The position numbers and the translations under genes are program-made. A stretch of 64,000 bases of DNA from Dehalococcoidia bacterium (lineage in GTDB: Bacteria > Chloroflexota > Dehalococcoidia > Lucifugimonadales > SHYT01). The notes under the pieces are model-generated. The model was not told the origin of the DNA. It did no database searches and worked only from the letters and a program-made list of their open reading frames with translations. Shown here in pieces: positions 45,193 through 56,746 of the stretch. The stretch's first letter is position 1, and each line of letters opens with the position of its first letter. Location: NCBI GenBank assembly GCA_009693055.1, contig SHYA01000001.1, positions 1 to 64,000 of the forward strand, given 5' to 3'.

Positions 45193-45867
45193 ACGGTCAG
45201 CATCGCGATTGACGGCCCGGTGGCGTCTGGCAAGACGGTGGTGGGCGAGGCGCTGGCGCATCGCCTGGGCTACGGGTTTCTGGACACCGGCCTGATGTAC
45301 CGCGCGGTCACGCGGGCCGCGCTGGGCCAAAACCTCTCCCTCCAGGACGGGCAGGCGCTCAGCGCGCTGGCCAAGAAGACCACGGTCAAAGGCTCCTCTC
45401 GCGCAAGAGCTGGAATGCGCATCATCGTGGACGGGCAGGACGTGACCGATGAGCTCCGCAGTCCGGAGGTTGACAACAACGTCTCGGTCGTCTCGCAGGT
45501 GGCGGGCGTCCGGCAGGCGCTGGTGCAGCGCCAACGCGGGTTCGCCGGCAAACGCGACATCGTGATGGTCGGGCGGGACATCGGCTCCGTCGTTCTCCCC
45601 AAGGCAACGCTCAAGGTCTTTATCACCGCCTCCCCTCAGGAGCGCGCGCGGCGCCGCTTTTTGGAAGCACGCGAGGGCGACACTACGCTAAGCTATGCCA
45701 AGGTGGTGCAGGATATCGCCCGCCGCGACAAGTTGGACAGCGAGCGCGCCATCTCACCGCTCAAACCCGCACAGGATGCCGTTGTGCTTGACACCGAAGG
45801 GCTTTCCGTTGAGCAGGTTGTGGAGCACATCGTGTTGGAGCTACGGAAGAGGGTCGCCAATGGCTAA
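45193..45867 (+). CDS. cmk: Cytidylate kinase with a non-canonical start
   Basis: About 224 aa. The P-loop is SIAIDGPVASGKT, the CMP-binding and lid regions are in GYGFLDTGLMYRAVTR and MVGRDIGSVVLP, with RRFLEAREG and RRDKLDSERAISPL following. It phosphorylates CMP and dCMP. The frame is open back to a TAA at 45154 but holds no ATG, GTG or TTG before the P-loop. ACG at 45193 lies six bases after AGGAGG and is the best candidate. The track's GTG start at 45220 would cut the P-loop. Confidence 0.88.
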   Translation, partial: TVSIAIDGPVASGKTVVGEALAHRLGYGFLDTGLMYRAVTRAALGQNLSLQDGQALSALAKKTTVKGSSRARAGMRIIVDGQDVTDELRSPEVDNNVSVVSQVAGVRQALVQRQRGFAGKRDIVMVGRDIGSVVLPKATLKVFITASPQERARRRFLEAREGDTTLSYAKVVQDIARRDKLDSERAISPLKPAQDAVVLDTEGLSVEQVVEHIVLELRKRVANG

Positions 45868-46522
45868 CATCGTGTACTGCTTCAGCAGGGCGGGGGAGCG
45901 CTTCCTCATGAGCGTGCTAGCCGACTGGCGCGTGGAGGGCGCGGAGAACGTCCCCAGGAGCGGCCCGCTCATCGTGGTCGCCAACCACCTGAGCAACATG
46001 GACCCGCCGCTGCTGGCGTGTAGCATCCCCCGTCGGCTCCATTACCTGTCCAAGCGTGGCGTCTTCATACCGATTGTTCGGACCTTTCTCAGGGCCTACG
46101 GCGCCTACCCGGTTGACCGAGAGGGACGCGACCTGGACGGCTTCCACTGGTGCCGCAAGCTGTTGGAGAGCGGGGGAGCGCTGGCCATGTTCCCGGAAGC
46201 GACCCGCTCGCCGGCTGGTGGGATGAAGCGGGTGATACCGGGGGCGGCGCTCTTGGCGCTGCGCACCCAAGCCGCCATCCTTCCGGTGGGCATTACCGGC
46301 ACCGAGCATATCGGCCCGATTCTCCAGAACCTGGCCCCAACCGGCAGGCTTCGGGCCAATATCGGGAAGCCGTTTACCCTGCCCCCGGTTGATGGCCCGC
46401 TCAAGCGGGAGCAGCTTGAGGCGCTCGCCACCCAGATCATGCTTCGTGTCGCGGAGCTGCTGCCAGCCAGGTACCGCGGCGTGTACCAACTCCCAGAGGC
46501 CGCATGCTCAGCTCGGCGCTAG
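45860..46522 (+). CDS. plsC: 1-acyl-sn-glycerol-3-phosphate acyltransferase
   Basis: 220 aa. The catalytic HX4D is in VVANHLSNMDPPLLA; the glycerol-phosphate motif reads FPEATRSPAGG with Ala where most members have Gly, and ILPVGITGTEHIG follows. It makes phosphatidic acid, the step after PlsY. It overlaps the cmk end by 8 bp; a cmk-plsC pair is common in several phyla. Confidence 0.93.
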   Translation: MANIVYCFSRAGERFLMSVLADWRVEGAENVPRSGPLIVVANHLSNMDPPLLACSIPRRLHYLSKRGVFIPIVRTFLRAYGAYPVDREGRDLDGFHWCRKLLESGGALAMFPEATRSPAGGMKRVIPGAALLALRTQAAILPVGITGTEHIGPILQNLAPTGRLRANIGKPFTLPPVDGPLKREQLEALATQIMLRVAELLPARYRGVYQLPEAACSARR

Positions 46523-46567
46523 CAGCCCTTTGTCGTCCTCCAGAACGGGGGACCGCAGCGGGTGGCT

Positions 46568-49138
<2,571 letters not shown>

Positions 49139-49196
49139 ATCTACTCCTCCTTGTTACCGCCGGCGCAGAGGCATCAAGGGCCCCTGCCCTGCTTCA

Positions 49197-49901
49197 CTAC
49201 CGGACGCTGACCCGTGCGCTCGCCTTCTTGACCAGCGTGGCGAACAGCCCCTGGAACTGTGGCGGGCACTCCCACCGGCCCTTGTCGTTCTTGCGCTCCG
49301 GGTGGAACTGCACGCCCAGCACCCAGGTGTGCTCCGGACTCTCCAACCCCTCCACCAGGAAGTCGTCCGGCGAGTACGCCGACGCCTTGAGGAGCGGCGC
49401 TTTCTGGGGCTCGCGCAAGCCCTGGTGGTGCCGCGAGTTGACGCGCACCAGCCCGCCGCTGCCGATGGCGGCCGCCAGCTTGCTCCCCGGCGCAATCCAG
49501 ACGTGGTGATAAGCGGAAGCGCCGTGCTCGTCCGCGCGGTGGTTGGGCAAGTCCTGGATCAGCCTGCCCCCACACGCCACGTTGAGCGCCTGCATCCCGC
49601 GGCAGATGCACAGCACCGGCAGGTCGCGCACCAGTGCAGCGCGCAACAGGGGAAGCTCAAGGGCGTCCAGTGCGGCGTCCGTCTTCACGCCGGCGTTGGG
49701 GTCGGAGACGGCACCGTATTCGGCTGGCTCCACGTCCGGCCCGCCGCACAGCAGCAGCCCATCAATGCCGGCTAAGGTTTCGTCCACCGAACGGGTTTGG
49801 TCAGGGAGCAGCAACAACGTCTCGGCGCCGTGCGCGTGCACGGACGCGAGACAGTCCTCCGCAATGCTCTCACTGGGAGCGGTCACTCCGATGCGCGGCA
49901 C
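49197..49901 (-). CDS. Class I glutamine amidotransferase-like hydrolase (peptidase C26)
   Basis: 234 aa. The family of gamma-glutamyl-GABA hydrolase (PuuD) is recognised from GLLLCGGPDVEPAEYG, the Cys nucleophile in LPVLCICRGMQALNVACGG, and the His/Glu in VLGVQFHPERKND. It likely cleaves a gamma-glutamyl amide. No polyamine genes lie nearby, so the substrate is open. It is separated from gyrA by 58 bp on the same strand. Confidence 0.87.
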   Translation of the reverse strand: MPRIGVTAPSESIAEDCLASVHAHGAETLLLLPDQTRSVDETLAGIDGLLLCGGPDVEPAEYGAVSDPNAGVKTDAALDALELPLLRAALVRDLPVLCICRGMQALNVACGGRLIQDLPNHRADEHGASAYHHVWIAPGSKLAAAIGSGGLVRVNSRHHQGLREPQKAPLLKASAYSPDDFLVEGLESPEHTWVLGVQFHPERKNDKGRWECPPQFQGLFATLVKKASARVSVR

Positions 49902-50019
49902 CGTAGCCTCTACAAAAACGGTTTTACCAGTTTACCATGCGGTGGAAGGGGCGTAAAGCGGCGGGAAAGGCTGCAACGAATTTCAGGGTTCAAAGACGTT
50001 CCTGGAGTCCTAGCACCAG

Positions 50020-50056
50020 GTTTCGTGAACCTGCGCCCACAAAGCCGGACTCAACT
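50020..50056. repeat. 37-nt dispersed repeat, copy 1
   Basis: A stretch beginning GTTTCGTGAACCTGCG and ending CACAAAGCCGGACTCAACT recurs with a handful of differences at 54327-54363. Both copies are intergenic and on the same strand. The intergenic region around it (49902-50175) otherwise holds only a GAGGG/CCCTC hairpin. Confidence 0.65.
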
Positions 50057-50175
50057 CCGCTGATGGCGCTTCGCGGCTCAGGACGGACGGGCGATATGGC
50101 CACGACGGTTCCCGTTATGTCGAGGGAACCTTAGCGACCGAGGGCTAAGAGTCCCCTCGGCGTCGTGTTCTCCAT

Positions 50176-50937
50176 CTACGGGGCCATGTAGAAGCCGCCC
50201 GTGATGTTCACCACCTCGCCCGTGATGAAGCTCGCCTCGTCGCTGCACAGGAACGCGATCAGGTTCGCGACGTCCTCCGGCTTCCCCGTCCGTCCCAGCG
50301 GCGTGTGCTTCACGATGCCGTCAAAGAACTCCTTGGGGTAGATGCGCTCGAGGAACGGGTTGTAGATGAGGCCGGGGGAGAGGGCGACGACCCGTACGCC
50401 GTGCTTGCCCACTTCGGCGGCGACCGCCCGCGTGAAGCCCATGATGCCCGCCTTCGCGGCGGCGTAGTGCGCCTCGCCGGCGTCCGGCCCCAGGTAGCCG
50501 TGCATGGACGCCATGTTGACGATGACGCCCTTGCGCGCCCGCATCATGTGCGGCAGCACCGCCCGCGTCGCGTAGAACGTGCCGTTCAGGTTCACGTCCA
50601 AGACGCGCTTCCACGTCTCGTTGTCCATCTCCCACACGGGCGCGAGCTTGTTCAGTCCCGCGTTGTTGACCAGGATGTCCACGCGCCCGTGCCGCTCCAC
50701 GGCAGCCTGGATAAAGGCGTTCACCTGGTCCGGATTGGTGACGTCCACCTCCATCCCCACCACCTCGCGCCCAAGCTCGTGTGAGATCTGCAGGGCCACC
50801 TCTGTCATGCGGCGGGGATGCGCGTCGCTCAGCACGAGGTGAGCACCTTCCTGGCCCAACTTACGCGCTACCGCCTGCCCAATACCCGCTCCCGCGGCGG
50901 CGGTGACCAGAGCCACCTGGCCGTCAAAGCGTCCCAT
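50176..50937 (-). CDS. SDR family NAD(P)-dependent oxidoreductase
   Basis: 253 aa classical short-chain dehydrogenase. The cofactor motif is VTAAAGAGIGQAVARKL, with NNAG in VDILVNNAGLNKL. The catalytic Ser is in VNMASMHGYLG and YxxxK in AHYAAAKAGIM. Asp in VLSDAHPRR favours NAD. It is similar in form to 3-oxoacyl-ACP or glucose/sorbitol dehydrogenases; the substrate cannot be fixed. Confidence 0.9.
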   Translation of the reverse strand: MGRFDGQVALVTAAAGAGIGQAVARKLGQEGAHLVLSDAHPRRMTEVALQISHELGREVVGMEVDVTNPDQVNAFIQAAVERHGRVDILVNNAGLNKLAPVWEMDNETWKRVLDVNLNGTFYATRAVLPHMMRARKGVIVNMASMHGYLGPDAGEAHYAAAKAGIMGFTRAVAAEVGKHGVRVVALSPGLIYNPFLERIYPKEFFDGIVKHTPLGRTGKPEDVANLIAFLCSDEASFITGEVVNITGGFYMAP

Positions 50938-51056
50938 CGGTCACGCTCCTCCTTGCGTCCTGTTATCAAGGCAACCCCAGGTGTCCCGCTCCGCACTCAA
51001 GAAAGCAACTGAGCGCCCACGCTTCGGCAGGACAAAGCAGGGCTCGGGGAGGCCAT

Positions 51057-51887
51057 CTACGTAATGAGCCTCCGGCGCAGCAGCAGGTACGCCAGCCATA
51101 GGGAAACAACGGCGCCCGCAATGAGGCCCGCCGCCGCCGCGCCATGCTCAGGGCCCAGATCTCCACTCATCATCCCTCTGACCAGGTACACGCTGGGAGT
51201 GAGCGGCAGCGCCCACACAAAAGGCTGCAGCCCGTCGGGAAGCGACTCCAAGGGGAAAAACACACCGCTAAAGTAGAACATGGGCGAGGCGAAGATATTG
51301 AAGACCAGGCCGATGCTCGAAATGGACGGGACAATCGCCGCGAAACAGAGCCCGATGCCGGCGAAGATGAGCCCCACCAGAAATCCCGTCGGCACCACGA
51401 GCAGCGCCCAGGGAGAGTCCACCAAGCCGAAGATTGCCGACATGGCCAGTACGGCGCCGGACGCCATGGCTGCGCGCGTCGCCTGAAACGCCGCTTCCCC
51501 AAGCGCCAGGTCCTGCAGCTGTACGGGTGTCTCAAGAATGTGCCGGATGACCCTCCGTGAGTCCATCCGCATATAGAACCCAAACGTGGAGTCGAAGAGG
51601 GCGTGGAACATAGCGTATCCGGCGACGACGCCCGGCGCGACGAAGGTGGCATAGTCCGTCCCGCCGTCAATGTCGCCCACAAACTGCCCCAGGCCGAACC
51701 CGATGGCCCCAAGCAGGATGAGCGGCTCCAGGATAATGCCACCGGACTCGATGTGGTAGTTGCGGCTGAACGCGTTCCAACCCCGCATCCAGACCGCCCA
51801 CGCCATGCGCAGCCTGGGCATCGGCATCAGCATCGAGGCCCGCGGCGCAAGAGCGCCCTGCTGCGCCACGGTTGAAGTCTGCGCCAT
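51057..51887 (-). CDS. ABC-2 type transporter permease
   Basis: 276 aa with six spans after a cytoplasmic N-terminal helix (RLRMAWAVWMRGWNAFSRNY). FYFSGVFFPLESLPDGLQPF is the ABC-2/NodJ-like signature before the last span. Its start shares one base with the stop of the ATPase gene, so the two form one exporter. Cargo may be a lipid, polysaccharide or drug. Confidence 0.88.
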   Translation of the reverse strand: MAQTSTVAQQGALAPRASMLMPMPRLRMAWAVWMRGWNAFSRNYHIESGGIILEPLILLGAIGFGLGQFVGDIDGGTDYATFVAPGVVAGYAMFHALFDSTFGFYMRMDSRRVIRHILETPVQLQDLALGEAAFQATRAAMASGAVLAMSAIFGLVDSPWALLVVPTGFLVGLIFAGIGLCFAAIVPSISSIGLVFNIFASPMFYFSGVFFPLESLPDGLQPFVWALPLTPSVYLVRGMMSGDLGPEHGAAAAGLIAGAVVSLWLAYLLLRRRLIT

Positions 51888-52810
51888 TACCCGCCCTCCT
51901 GGGCGATGCTTCTGCCGGTCAGTCGCAGGAACACGTCCTCCAGCGTAGCGGCGCGCTGGAAGGCCGTTGCTCCCGAGGCGTTCAGCTCCTGGGCGAGCGC
52001 GTGCCCGTCTGAGGTCGGCACCACCAGTGCGCTGCCGGCCTCGTACACCGGGAGGCCACGCGCGGCAAGCTGCTCCTGGAGCGTGGCTCGCAGTTCGGCG
52101 GGCAGCCGCACCTCCAGCACCTGGTCGCCGACGTGCTCCTGGACCAGCTCCTGTGGTGCGCCCTGCGACAAGATACGCCCGTGGTCAATAATGATGACGC
52201 GGTTGCACAGCGCCACCGCCTCGTCCATGTTGTTGGTGCTCAACACCACGGTGGTGCCTTGCCGCTGGACGTCGCGGAACCAGTCCCAGATCCGGTGCCG
52301 GTTGTGGGGGTCCAGTCCCAGCGTCGGCTCGTCCACGATGAGGATCTTGGGGCGCGTCATAAGCGCCCGCGCGATGACCAGGCGGCGCTTCATACCGCCG
52401 GAAAGGTGGTGGACCTCGCTGCGCCTGCGGTCCACAAGCTGCGCCAGCTCCAGCGTCTCCTCCACGCGCCGCCGCGCCTCGCCGTCGGGCACGCCGTGGT
52501 ACCGCGCGTGCGCCAGCAGGTTCATCTCCACGTTCAGGTCGGTGTCCAGGTCGTCCTCTTGGGGCACGACGCCCAGCACCTGCTTCACCTCGCGCGGGAA
52601 GGCGCGGACGTCTTTGCCGTCCACCACCAGCTCGCCGCCGGTCTGCGGCGAGACAGCGCACATCATGCTGATCGTGGTTGTCTTGCCCGCCCCGTTCGGC
52701 CCGACCAGGCCAAAGCAGTCCTTTGGGAACACCTCAAAGGAGATACCCGCTACCGCCGCCAGCGCGCCGTAGCGTTTGACCAGATTGCGAGCGACGATGA
52801 TCGCGTCCAA
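51887..52810 (-). CDS. ABC transporter ATP-binding protein (NodI/DrrA type)
   Basis: 307 aa. Walker A is GPNGAGKTTTISMM, the Q-loop VVPQEDDLD, the signature LSGGMKRRL, and Walker B ILIVDEPTLGLD. The 80 residues after the ATPase core are the regulatory tail typical of DrrA-type exporters. It is upstream of and overlaps the permease. Confidence 0.93.
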   Translation of the reverse strand: MDAIIVARNLVKRYGALAAVAGISFEVFPKDCFGLVGPNGAGKTTTISMMCAVSPQTGGELVVDGKDVRAFPREVKQVLGVVPQEDDLDTDLNVEMNLLAHARYHGVPDGEARRRVEETLELAQLVDRRRSEVHHLSGGMKRRLVIARALMTRPKILIVDEPTLGLDPHNRHRIWDWFRDVQRQGTTVVLSTNNMDEAVALCNRVIIIDHGRILSQGAPQELVQEHVGDQVLEVRLPAELRATLQEQLAARGLPVYEAGSALVVPTSDGHALAQELNASGATAFQRAATLEDVFLRLTGRSIAQEGG

Positions 52811-52936
52811 GCGGCGCCCCTCCGGCTATCGTATCAAGCGCAACATTGCGAGAAGACGGGCTCCAGACCGGTTGTCTTATGGGATAGAACGGAGCAAGCG
52901 ATGGCGCTACGCCGGGGTCTGAATGGCGCCCTGTGG

Positions 52937-53455
52937 TCAATAATGGAGCAGCGCCACGATTTCCTGACCTGGGTTCCGCTTCCGGCCTTGGAGGGCCGAA
53001 AGCTCGATCAGCATGCCGACGCCGGCGATCTCGCCGCCCGCCTGCTTGACGAGGCGGGTGGTAGCCTCCAGCGTGCCGCCCGTCGCCAGTACGTCGTCAA
53101 TGATCAAGACCTTGTCGCCGTGAGCCAGGCCGTCCCGGTGCATCTCAACGGTGCCGGACCCATACTCCAACGCGTACTCCACGCGGTAGGTGTGATGCGG
53201 CAGCTTCCCCACCTTCCGCACGGGCACAAATCCAGTGCCGAGCGCGTACGCCACCGGAGCGCCCAGGATGTAGCCGCGCGCCTCAATGGCCACCACGCAG
53301 GAGATGCCTTTGCCCCGAAAGGGTGCGGCCAGGGCCTCCACGACTTGGCGCAGAGCCACCGGCTCGCGCAGCAGGGGCGTGATGTCTTTGAACATGACCC
53401 CCTTCTTGGGAAAGTCCGGGATGTCCCTGATATAGCTGGCGAAATCCACAGTCAT
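52937..53455 (-). CDS. apt: Adenine phosphoribosyltransferase
   Basis: 172 aa purine-salvage enzyme. IRDIPDFPKKGVMFKDITPL is the N-terminal signature, VAIEARGYILGAPVAYALG is the hood region, and VLIIDDVLATGGTLEATTRL the PRPP loop. Length is standard. It is a single gene, divergent from the MBL-fold gene. Confidence 0.96.
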   Translation of the reverse strand: MTVDFASYIRDIPDFPKKGVMFKDITPLLREPVALRQVVEALAAPFRGKGISCVVAIEARGYILGAPVAYALGTGFVPVRKVGKLPHHTYRVEYALEYGSGTVEMHRDGLAHGDKVLIIDDVLATGGTLEATTRLVKQAGGEIAGVGMLIELSALQGRKRNPGQEIVALLHY

Positions 53456-53651
53456 CTCCTCCGGCGACGCTGCGTCACTGTATCATCAGGGTTGCGCGCG
53501 GGCAAGCCGTCCTGAGTCCTCACCCTGTTGCCGGACCCACTCCCTGCGCTGCATAATCCCCTATAATCCGCACCGAGGGAGCGGCAGGCGAACTGGCTGC
53601 CGGTTAGTCCTCCCGGGCCTGTTGTCCGGAAACTCCGCGCAGGGGGCACGT

Positions 53652-54293
53652 ATGGCAGTCCACTTTGAGGACGAGCAGCTTCGCATCCACAAGGTCGTGG
53701 CCAGCAGCTTCAACAACAACGCCTATGTGGTCGTCTGCCGCGCCACCGGCGAGAGCGTCGTCATTGACGCGCCGGAGGACGCGGACAAGGTGCTGGCGGA
53801 GACTCGTGGAACGCGCGTACGGGCGATCCTCATCACGCACCGGCATCCGGACCACACCGCCGGCTTCACGCGTCTGAAAGCGGCGACGAAGGCGGCCGGA
53901 GCGATCGGCCCCGCCGATGCGGAAGCGCTACCGGGGACACCCGACTTCTATCTTATGGACAGCGATATCGTCCCTGTCGGCCACCTCGCGCTGCGGGTCA
54001 TCCACACGCCGGGGCACACGCCTGGCGCTGCGTGCCTTCTTATTGGACGCCATCTTTTCTCGGGCGACACGCTCTTTCCGGGCGGGCCTGGCAACACTGT
54101 CTCGCCGGCCGCGCTCCGCCAGAGCATCGCAAGCATCACGGCCAAGCTGCACGTGCTCCCTGACGACACTGCCGTCTATCCTGGGCACGGCGCCGATACG
54201 ACAATCGCCGACTCCAAGCGTGAGTACGCGGCCTACGCTGGCAAACCACACTCGCCAGACCTCTGCGGCGACGTGCTCTGGCTCCAGGGCTAA
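53652..54293 (+). CDS. MBL-fold metallo-hydrolase
   Basis: 213 aa. The metal motif is THRHPDHTAG (HxHxDH), with the further ligands in IHTPGHTPGAACLL, FSGDTLFPGG and YPGHGADTTI, so both zinc sites look complete. It resembles glyoxalase-II-like hydrolases but lacks their C-terminal domain. The start MAVHFEDEQ (53652) was taken for its GGGGG upstream; the earlier in-track start lies near a TATAAT (53562-53567). Confidence 0.87.
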   Translation: MAVHFEDEQLRIHKVVASSFNNNAYVVVCRATGESVVIDAPEDADKVLAETRGTRVRAILITHRHPDHTAGFTRLKAATKAAGAIGPADAEALPGTPDFYLMDSDIVPVGHLALRVIHTPGHTPGAACLLIGRHLFSGDTLFPGGPGNTVSPAALRQSIASITAKLHVLPDDTAVYPGHGADTTIADSKREYAAYAGKPHSPDLCGDVLWLQG

Positions 54294-54326
54294 CGGACAC
54301 GATGAGGGCGGCACACCACGTACCTA

Positions 54327-54363
54327 GTTTCGTAAGTCCGCGTACACAAAGCCGGACTCAATT
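54327..54363. repeat. 37-nt dispersed repeat, copy 2
   Basis: Copy of the 50020-50056 element: GTTTCGTAAGTCCGCG ... CACAAAGCCGGACTCAATT. It lies just after the MBL-fold gene. Confidence 0.65.
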
Positions 54364-54390
54364 GGTAGGACACGAGCGGAACGCTCCGAA

Positions 54391-54476
54391 TTCCTCGGTC
54401 GTCCCGACTTGTCGGGACTCCCTCAGAATGACACAAAAGGGGGAGCCTGAAAGCCTGTCCTGAGCTTGCCTGCCCT
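54391..54476. repeat. Compound dispersed repeat with TCCCGAC palindrome
   Basis: GTCCCGAC-TT-GTCGGGAC (54401-54418) is followed by CTCAGAATGACACAAAAGGG and CCTGTCCTGAGCTTGCC. The middle part matches 15361-15384 almost exactly. Together with the 37-nt repeat and a hairpin it fills most of the 323-bp gap between two convergent genes; no gene was seen there. Confidence 0.6.
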
Positions 54477-54539
54477 AGTGCAAGCCCAGCGCGCAGCCGG
54501 AGGCCTAGCCGGGCCCTGGACGGCTCCTGGAATAAACAA

Positions 54540-54585
54540 CTCGGCGGTCGTTGGTCTCGTTGCTCCCGAGATTCCAACCGCCGAG
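54540..54585 (-). terminator. Probable terminator of the DegT aminotransferase gene
   Basis: On the reverse strand CTCGGCGG and CCGCCGAG close a longer imperfect stem (inner TTGG/CCAA and CTCG/CGAG), followed by the T-rich GTTGTTTATT. It lies 32 bp after the stop codon. Confidence 0.6.
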
Positions 54586-54616
54586 ACTCCATTCTTGGTG
54601 GGTTGCCCTGCGGGGC

Positions 54617-55708
54617 CTAATTGCGCTGGCGGTAGAAGCCGTGGAGGGACTCGATCACGTAGTCAATCTCGTCGTTCTTGAGGTACTGGTGAATGAGCAG
54701 CGTCAGAATTCGGGCCGTCTGCGCCTCCGTCTTGGGAAAGTCCCCCTTCTTGTAGCCCAGGTATTTGAGCCCGGGCTGGAGGCGCAAGGGCATGGGGTAG
54801 TGGACCTCCGTCTCAAGCCCCTTCTTCTCCAGGTACGCCTGCAGCTCCTTGCACCGCTCCACCTGGATGACGCACGTATGGCAGACCTGCCGTACCTTGG
54901 GGTTGCGTGGCGGAAGCTTGACGCCGGGGCACTCCTCCAGACCGGCGTCGTAGCGGGCCGCGTTGGCGACCCGCCGGTCCGTGAGCTCATCCATCTCCTT
55001 CAGCGCGTGGAACGCCACAATCGCCTGGATGGCGTCCAGCTGGCTGTTGTGCCCGAGCACCACGACCGTGTCCCAGTCTTGAAGGCCATGATTCCGGAGC
55101 AGGCGTAGCTCCTTCGCCAGGGCATCGTCGTCGGTCACGATGACACCGCCGTCGCCCCAGACGTTCACGTTCTTGAGCGGGTGCAGGCTGAACGCGGAGG
55201 CGTTCCCCGTTTTCGCGGCGGGCGTCCCGTTGATCCTGGCGCCGGCCGCCTGGCACGAGTCACGCACGATGATGCCATTCAACTTGACCTTCGAGTCCAG
55301 CACCACCGGGTTGCCGGTCAGGTCAACCGGGATGGTAGCCTTCATCTGCTTTTGCAGCTTGGCTGCGGCCTTCAGGTCAAGCAGGTAGTCGTCGCCAACG
55401 TCAACGAAGGTGGGGATAGCCCCAAGCTCCACGATGGCGCCTGCCGTGGCGATGAACGTGTTCGGCGTCGTGAGCACCTTGTCCCCCGCCTTGATGCCCA
55501 GCGCCTTCAGCGCGTCCATGCCGGAGTTGACGCCGATGGCGTGCTTGACCCCGCACGCCTCCGCGAAGGCCTGCTCAAAGCGCGTCACCCATGGGCCGAG
55601 CGTGAACTGGCACTCGTACAGCTCCTTCCGGAGGTCCGCAAGGATCGCTTTGGCCCGCGGCTCATCGGGGTTGAACTGCCGCTTGAGGTACGAATATTCA
55701 ACCTTCAC
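54617..55708 (-). CDS. DegT/DnrJ/EryC1/StrS family aminotransferase
   Basis: 363 aa PLP enzyme of nucleotide-sugar amination. ECQFTLGPWVTRFEQAFAEA starts the fold, the PLP lysine is in FSLHPLKNVNVWGDGG, and LRNHGLQDWD is the usual next motif. It would add an amino group to a keto-sugar nucleotide. It lies 11 bp downstream of the epimerase, and a SIS-domain isomerase gene diverges from that, so the three likely serve one glycan or sugar-nucleotide pathway. Confidence 0.9.
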   Translation of the reverse strand: MKVEYSYLKRQFNPDEPRAKAILADLRKELYECQFTLGPWVTRFEQAFAEACGVKHAIGVNSGMDALKALGIKAGDKVLTTPNTFIATAGAIVELGAIPTFVDVGDDYLLDLKAAAKLQKQMKATIPVDLTGNPVVLDSKVKLNGIIVRDSCQAAGARINGTPAAKTGNASAFSLHPLKNVNVWGDGGVIVTDDDALAKELRLLRNHGLQDWDTVVVLGHNSQLDAIQAIVAFHALKEMDELTDRRVANAARYDAGLEECPGVKLPPRNPKVRQVCHTCVIQVERCKELQAYLEKKGLETEVHYPMPLRLQPGLKYLGYKKGDFPKTEAQTARILTLLIHQYLKNDEIDYVIESLHGFYRQRN

Positions 55709-55719
55709 TGCCGCTCTCC

Positions 55720-56701
55720 TTACACAACTGCTTTCATGCGACGGGTGTTGTAAAAGATGTCCGCGTTCGGGTCGTCAGTGAGCTTGCCGGCCTCGAACCA
55801 CGCCATGTTGTCCTCAATCGCCTGGCGGATGGTCCGTTTCGGCTCCCAGCCGAGCACCCACTTCAGTTTGCTGCCGTCCATCTTGTAATGCCTTGCGTCG
55901 CGCTTGGTGGTGTCCACGAAGATCTTGGCCGGGTGCACCTCAGTCACCATGTAGGCCAGCTCCAGCGCGGTGTGATGGCCCGCCGTGGCATTGAAGGCCT
56001 GGCGTTGGATTTTCACGGCGGGCGCGTCCAGCAAAAAGCGGTACAACTCCGCCACGTCCGACACGTGGATGTTCGTCCGGTACTGGTCGCCTCCACGCAC
56101 GTTGATGGTGCCGTCAAAGTACGCCTGCTTGGAGAACACGTTGACGATGGTGTCCAACCGCATCCTGGGCGCGGGCCCGCAGCACGTCGCGCACCGGAGC
56201 GAGACGACGGTCAGCTTGTCGTCCGCGAACTGATTGGCGACCTCTTCGCCAACCAGCTTGGTGCGCGCGTAGGCGGTCATGGGCTGCGGAGGCGTCTCTT
56301 CCGTGGCAATCACCGGCTGCGTCCCGTACACGGACGACGATGAGGCGTAGACGAGCCGCCGGACCCCCTGCGCCTTAGCCGCCTTGCACAGCCCCGTCAG
56401 CCCGTCGATGTTCACCTGGACGCCCATGGCGGGGGTTCATGTCCACCAGCTCGTCGGTCACAATCCCAGCCAGGTGGACGATGTCCGTGCACCCTTCCAT
56501 AGCCTTTGCAAGGGCGGACGCATCCCGAATGTCGCCATCAATGAAGGTCACGCTTGGCGTCCCCGCGATAGCGTTGCCAAAGTTCATCTGGCAGAAGACC
56601 ACCACCGGAAACTCCCGGGCCAGCAGCGGCACCAGCGCGGTGCCTACATAGCCCGTTCCGCCGGTAACAAGGATGCGCCTCGACTTGCGCCTCGTAGTCA
56701 C
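55720..56701 (-). pseudogene. NAD-dependent epimerase/dehydratase, frameshifted
   Basis: From GTG 56701 the frame reads RRILVTGGTGYVGTALVPLL (Rossmann start) to IVHLAGIVTDELVDMNP. The rest, from NIDGLTGLCKAAKAQGVRRL through the catalytic YARTK to the C-terminus, is in the next frame. The switch falls in a run of five C (AACCCCCGCC, near 56429-56433); four C would restore one 326-aa protein. It is either a real mutation or a sequencing/assembly error. Product: extended SDR of the UDP-glucose 4-epimerase type. Confidence 0.85.
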
Positions 56702-56746
56702 AGTCGTCCCTTCTCCCGTACAATAGCACCGCGTGATGGAGGCGTA

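Noticed and set aside
45220-45867. cmk starting at the GTG at 45220
   Set aside because: This would remove SIAIDGP, the first half of the nucleotide-binding loop, and leave the strong AGGAGG 33 bases upstream unused.
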